From NCBI GenBank assembly GCA_049724395.1, contig JAUGWO010000128.1, positions 310,001 to 374,000 of the forward strand: a DNA stretch of 64,000 bases. Direction: 5' to 3'. Below the pieces are notes generated by a model. That model searched no databases. It was given only the letters and a program-made list of their open reading frames with translations, and was not told the origin of the DNA. Made by a program: the position numbers and the translations under genes. Below are positions 58,977 through 64,000 of the stretch, one piece after another. The number at the start of each line of letters is the position of its first letter. Within the stretch, counting starts at the first letter, position 1. This DNA is from Spongospora subterranea f. sp. subterranea. Lineage: Eukaryota > Endomyxa: Phytomyxea > Phytomyxea > Plasmodiophorida.

Positions 58977-59452
58977 CTAGTTTGATTGGTGGTTTATATA
59001 GTGCGATACAAGTTTGTCGTCAAAACACTCACGTTCAATCAGCGGATCCTTCCAATGACCGGTGTCGATACGATGCAATTGGGGAATAGCTTTCAGTTGC
59101 AACTGGGGATCTATTCTATATGGATGGGATGGATTCCCTTTGTAGCTATATTCACAATTCCGAACGTTATGGGCGGAAGATGGAACGGGCTAAGCGCTAA
59201 CCTTTCCCTTGCTACCACTAATTCTAGCAAGCATACCGGATTGGTATGCCGTTCTAGAGCTTCCATGATGATCGGGAAAGCCTGATCGCAATCTGGACAC
59301 CAGCTCTTCCCACTTGTTGGATCACGCTGGCCGAACACAAGAATAAACAGATCCGAGCCATGCGCCTGGCTGAAGGCCCGAGCCTGATCAAGCGATTCAT
59401 GGTAGTATTGAGGATCCGGACACAGTATTGTGTGAACCGCCGTAGTTGACAT
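58977..59452 (-). CDS. TXNDC17: Thioredoxin domain-containing protein 17 (TRP14-like)
   Basis: TXNDC17 is a small cytosolic thioredoxin-fold oxidoreductase. Two exons (59202-59452 and 58977-59145; intron 56 bases) give 139 residues. The active site is WCPDC in KSWCPDCDQAFPIIMEAL, the hallmark that separates this family from ordinary thioredoxins (WCGPC). Exon 2 carries YKGNPSHPYR, the cis-proline loop LKAIPQLHRI and ECFDDKLVSHYI, aligning with the human C-terminus (VTAVPTLLKY, ESECLQANLVEML). The start is chosen at ATG 59452 (MSTTAVHTIL); no earlier in-frame ATG exists. No frame problem. Confidence 0.92.
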
Positions 59453-59798
59453 GTTATGGTGTATGTGATATGCGCCTTTAGGTTGACCCTCACCCCACGT
59501 GCTCAATAAAAATTCCGCTCAACTTGGGAATATACAGAGAATGGGTCAATTTGATTGCATTCCTTCAACCGAAAATATCACTTTTCGATTTGATTCACAC
59601 TTTCTCGAAACTTGGAAGCTTCCATAATCAACAGCAAGAAGCAACGATATTTCAAATGGTTAAAGCCTGTTTAACCCATGGCAGAACCGATTTCTCTATG
59701 ATATGTGCAAGGTATATTGGTCCAAAAAAAAACGCTGACTCAGAAGGGACTTTTGAATCAATGTCCTAGATATGTTTTCTCTAATTTTATACGTATGC
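59453..59798. other. Intergenic between two minus-strand genes
   Basis: TXNDC17 upstream region and 3' end of the phosphodiesterase gene. A plus-strand frame at 59524-59769 has no recognisable content. Confidence 0.4.
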
Positions 59799-62700
59799 TT
59801 AATTGGCGTTGCTCCAAAACCGGGATATGTTTAGGAAACTAGCGCGCGGTTTGGTGGAAAGTTTTCTATGAGCTGCGTCGAAATCGTTGATGTTTCTCTC
59901 AGACTTTGAAGAAAAATCTTGCTGTTGTTTGGTCGAGCTTGGAAAAGGAACGTTTCGCACGTAAGCAGAAGAATTGAATTGCTCATCGGATAAAGGTGAT
60001 ATAAACTGAAGATGCGAATCTTCATCCGCTTCCACAATTGGATCGGTTAAGAATGGAGGATCAGGAGGCTGTCCCAATTCTAATGGAGGGTAGATTTCCA
60101 AGTCGGAGATTGTTTCAGCACCCAACTCATTCCCACCAGCGGAAGCAAAGCTGGAACTTTCGATAATTGGCTGCATTTGCTTACGATCGACTCGCAAATC
60201 CTTGCTTAGGCGACGAGAAACGCCAGCTCCCTGCGAGCTAGAATTGGCTCGAACAAAGGATTCAACAAGCTACAGAATGAATTAAAAAAAGTGAAAACTT
60301 TGAGAAAAGCGCACTGCGTATCACCTGAATGCTGCTTTTCCTCTTCTTGACCAAATCAGCTCCATCACCAACCTCGAACATCAGGATCTCGTCAAAAGAC
60401 GCCATTCTTCTTCTCCATCTGTTCTCTTCTTCCCGTTTCTTTTCCGCAGGCAAACTTGACTGGGCCACAGTCTGCAACAAAAGCGAATCCCAACGCCTCC
60501 TGTTAGACCGCAAAGAACTACAGGCGACGATGCACGTTGGTAAAAGTTGAGTCAGAGAAACGAACAGTGGCGCCACAACAAAATCAATGAAGTTCAAAGT
60601 GAACTGCAATCGATCCGTGGAATGTCGATCACAGTTCGGGGAGATAGTCATATCAGACGACCGTTCGATGTCGCCTTGATGAAACAACTCAATCAGAATG
60701 CAATCGGACCAACGCTTAGCAGATGACCATGACTTGCACTGGTTGCTGATATCCGAGGCATGTAAAAACATGTTGACAATGATTTCGCGATCAGTTGCAG
60801 AGAATTGTGTTCCATCCACCACCGACGGATGACGACTGCTAAGGGGTGACGATCCAGACCGACGAGATTTCGTCGCAACATGATCGTTATGACGAACTAG
60901 TAAGTTGAAGAACTTTTCGCTTAAAGAAAAATGGCATGTCATATCTGTTGCGAGAATAGACGATATTATAATCTTTCGAATTTGGCGATATTCAGTTGGG
61001 GACAGGTTCGACAGCACGTTAGCCTCCGGTCGTTTCAGGAGGCGGAATGTCAAAGCACAGTGATGCTGCTCTAGGACGGCCTGGTCATTATACAGCAGAG
61101 CTAGTTTCGTGGAGGCGTTGACTTGGTAGCTGTTGCCGAGACCCGGGTGACCGATGTCGTGGCAGGCTGATGCGATCACTAAAGCAAATGTCTCTAAAGG
61201 CGATAGAAATGCGTTGCCAGAAAATGACCGAAGAAGGCAGCAGACGGTCTGAGTGGTATCTACCGAATGAAACAGATTATGATATGGATTATCCATATAG
61301 GAATCAGCCACCATTGTTACAAAAGCACTCATCACCGAAAAATCGATCTTGAACGTGTTGAGAAAATCGAGTCCTTCGAACATTCGTATAAGGAGACGCG
61401 TAAGATAGGATTTGTCGTATAGAAATATGTCGAACTCCCAGCTGAAAAGCGTCTCAAAAGAAGGAACGTCATCAACTGACGACGAAGGTTGAGCGCTAAG
61501 AGTTGCTTGAAAATCTAAATCGGTGGATAATTGCATCGCATTTAAGGAAAGGCGTTGAGAGCTCGTGTCATTGACAGGAGAATCGTCGCCACTTTCACAC
61601 GATGCGCTACCCAAGGAGTTGACTTTGGACCGACGCCGACTCCGAACGGTCGCTGGAGATGACTCATTTAGACTCAGGGTTCTCACAGACCTGTTGATAT
61701 CGTCCCTTCCATCTAATGTATAGCATTGTGCAAGCCATTGTTTTGTAGATTCATCAATATCGCACTCGTCCATCATCTTGAGAAACCAGTCTGCTGAACG
61801 ATAGTTTTCGATATCTCCGATTTCTTCAGGTAAAACAGAAATAGAATTGTGAGCAACAGCCGAATGTGGCTCAGCGGGGTCCGAAGGTAGAGGAGAGAAT
61901 TCGCCATTGTCGCAAACTTGGCAAAATGATTCCATAACAGACTGCAAATCACCTATTTCACTTCGGATGGCATCCTTTGAGAAGTTCTCTTGACTATCCA
62001 TTTCATTGATCAGGCGCTGTATAATCTGAGAAGCTACCCTGGCAAAATAGCTAGATTCTTGACACCGGCAATTCCCAACAGGAACATTGTTTACTTCTTG
62101 CAAACCTGAGTTAGATTCTCCCATGAGCTCTTCTTCAGGGCAATCAGATGTGACCTGCCCCGACAACTGAGATGTTTCTTCTTGAAGCCGGCATATGAGA
62201 TCAACCCAGCCCTCATAATCGGAACTATCTTCTGCCCGAAGAACAACCGAAACTTCTTTATCGTAAATGACAACCGGACCTTCTAGGCTGAGATTGGACT
62301 CCACTTTGATTACCAACATATCAGGTAGTTTTTTGATTCGTGAGGTACCAAAGCAAACAGCACAGGAGATGTCATCATCAAATTGAGAACTTGACATGGC
62401 TAGTGTATCTGATGATACACAAACCCAGCGCTTTCGCCAGCGTTCTTTATCATCATCGATAATGGCAAGTTGGTCCAGCACATACAGATATCCTGATTTG
62501 AGGATCGCGGATTCAGACAAGAGTGGGCGTAATACACCACTGTCGCTGAAATGATCCTCTGTGGTGACGAAAGAATTTCCTTGAAAGAGCCAACGGATCA
62601 AATGATCTTTTACACCATAAGGAAGCGATATTCCATCAAGTTCGATAGCCGGTCTCCAAGATGATCGTTGTTGCCCAACTTCGCTGATTGAAGAGTTCAT

Positions 62701-63523
62701 CGACATGGAAGGCTCAATTTCGACACTCTGACCTCGGCCGTTCAGCTTCAAAGACAGTAATGAGCGACGTATGCTGCCAGTATTAGAATGTGTCGTCTTG
62801 AGGCGTCTAGAAAGATACATTACAGAACTGGCGAAACTGGAGCGAAATGTTTTGGACGGTGGTTGAGCGCTTGAGCTGAATCCATTATGAGCATCACCAG
62901 TTATGGATGACTGCGAAATCGCTCTGAGAGCTGGTAGACTCGCCATGTTTGTGTCACTAATCGAATCGGGCAAGTTGATACTTGGAACATCCCCAAAACC
63001 GCTGTTGGATACGATCCCATTGGTGAAATCAGGCGTCCATAAGTCTCGATTTTCGCGTTGCATTTCAGAAGAAATAGATGCTTGGACAGCGTGCCGTTCA
63101 CGAACCGATAGTTGCTTCTCAATTGTCACTGCAATCTTATATGACCAATCACGAGCGTCCTCTAAAGTGGCTGCTGCCATGTAAAAGAGCCTCTTGCTAT
63201 AATTAGCTGTACCTTTCTTCATCCAATATTGTGCTTGGATTTGAATTGTAAAGTCTCGCCCAAATGACGAACCCGGAAGCATCGACACGCTAGAGTTGTC
63301 GAGAAATATTACACCGAGGACACGTGGATGAGTCGGATGATAATAAAGAGATATGCTGTTTTCATGCAACACCACCCAGCGATGCTTCCACGTCCCCATT
63401 CTCATGCGCATTGTAGAACTAACATTAGACGGGTCCAAAGCTTTGCGAACATGTAAGAACCCTGAGAATTTGACCGACCCCTGTACTTGCAAATCTGTTG
63501 AACTTCGTAAACAGAGTATTTTT
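59799..63523 (-). CDS. PH-PH-class I cyclic nucleotide phosphodiesterase
   Basis: One exon of more than 3.2 kb (about 63523-60290) followed by a 3' exon (59799-60269) after an intron with donor GTGATA. Domain 1 is a PH domain (VKFSGFLHVRKAL, TWKHRWVVLHENSISLYYH, DARDWSYKIA). Domain 2 is another PH domain (ILKSGYLYVLDQ, RWRKRWVCVSSD, YEGWVDLICRLQ), about residues 327-434. The catalytic domain spans about residues 700-1010: YHNLFHSVDTTQT, ACHDIGHPGLGNSYQV, HHCALTFRLL, FLHASDISNQCKSW and NFIDFVVAPLF. These are the metal-binding His and Asp residues of class I PDEs. The position of the invariant purine-binding Gln (SQ.GFI in PDE4) seems to be Thr here (FTLNFI). There is no in-frame ATG before the first PH domain. 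The open frame continues upstream into the cyclase-like segment, so a separate start is doubtful. The tail is Ser/Pro-rich. Confidence 0.85.
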
Positions 63524-64000
63524 GGTCTTTGCTTCGCTGATTCTTGTCAGCAGCAGCTGCTTTTGGCTGACGATTAGTCTAGAAAGAGCGACATCCCTCA
63601 TGAACCCGTCAACAAATCTATATACGTTGCTGTTCTGAAGTCCATTTTCGGTTGCGGCGAAAACGTTCAAACTGCACATATCCGACACAACGCTATGTAA
63701 TTGAGGGATATGCTCTGCAATGGGATATGCTTTCAACAGTAGGTCCATCTGAAATTCGGCACCAATCACGCTTGCGACTTTAAGAGCTATTTCATGAATG
63801 TGGCCGAGTCTATCGATTCGGCAGCCAAGAATATTTTGCAAACAAATTGGAACCGGGACAACAGAGAGGTCAGTAAACTTGTCAGAAAGTGTACAAATTT
63901 TTCCACCTTTTTCAGTGCGAATCTGAATTAATTCATTCTTACGAAGAGAGTAGATGAATTCCTTGCAAACAAGAGGATTTCCATGGGATCGTTGAAGAAT
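63520..64000 (-). CDS. Soluble adenylyl cyclase (ADCY10)-like ATPase segment, partial
   Basis: This runs in from the right edge in one frame: RSHGNPLVCKEFIYSLRKN, a linker, then QNILGCRIDRLGHIHEIALK and VASVIGAEFQMDLLLKAYP, then VYRFVDGFMRDVALSRLIVS. This is the winged-helix end of the large P-loop ATPase module found behind the cyclase domains in soluble adenylyl cyclases (pattern GNPL..EE, SR.DRL......LKVASVIG..F, F.H...R..AY..L..S.R). The class III catalytic domains would lie upstream, outside the window. In its own frame it overlaps the PH-PH-PDE frame by about 100 bases. If the T5 run at 63519-63523 is read as T4, the two join into one protein without a stop. Confidence 0.6.

Overview
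This is nuclear DNA of a eukaryote with a compact, intron-rich genome. Introns are about 45-65 bases long, with GT..AG ends, and genes are a few hundred bases apart on both strands. The gene set suggests an early-diverging opisthokont, most likely a zoosporic (flagellate) fungus or close relative. It includes a retinoblastoma-type pocket protein, soluble-adenylyl-cyclase-like sequence next to a class I phosphodiesterase, fungal-type mS35, a DI.G-repeat protein of the kind found in flagellates, a SPO22/TEX11 meiosis protein, katanin and chromodomain Ty3/Gypsy fossils. Taxonomy is inferred from gene content only.

Layout. 0-12 kb: edge fragment, GLE1 (-), a short minisatellite, GPN1 (+), TypA/BipA (+), Rb-like pocket protein (-). 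12-24 kb: UBAP2/Def1-like GW-repeat protein (+), NOP4/RBM28 (+), CDCA7-type zinc-finger protein (-), G6PD with an N-terminal coiled-coil extension (-), two unidentified genes. 24-33 kb: SPX domain fused to an AstE/aspartoacylase-like metallohydrolase (+), eIF2B-delta (-), katanin p60 (-), PA-domain membrane protein (-). 33-47 kb: SPO22/TEX11-like (+), CC1-box coiled-coil dynein-adaptor-like protein (-), ZGPAT-like G-patch protein (-), two uncertain genes, mS35 (+), DI.G-repeat protein (+), CNOT3/NOT3-5 (-). 47-56 kb: gene-poor repeat island with a 2.5-kb 35/39-bp minisatellite, a small multi-exon membrane-protein gene with partial copies, Ty3/Gypsy fossils and a MITE. 56-64 kb: AMPK beta (+), EMC3 (+), TXNDC17 (-), PH-PH-phosphodiesterase joined or abutting a soluble-adenylyl-cyclase-like ATPase segment that runs off the right edge (-).

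Functional themes. mRNA handling: GLE1, CNOT3, UBAP2-like, ZGPAT. Ribosomes and translation: NOP4, eIF2B-delta, TypA, mS35. Nutrient and energy sensing: SPX fusion, AMPK beta, cAMP enzymes. Cell cycle, chromatin and meiosis: pocket protein, CDCA7-like, SPO22-like. Microtubules: katanin, CC1-box adaptor, DI.G-repeat protein.

Best candidates for something new are the SPX-AstE fusion, the probable cyclase-PH-PH-PDE polypeptide, the fungal-type pocket protein and the CDCA7-like gene. Several conserved host genes change frame by one base at short homopolymers, so the assembly probably contains homopolymer-length errors. This matters for anyone using automatic gene models here.
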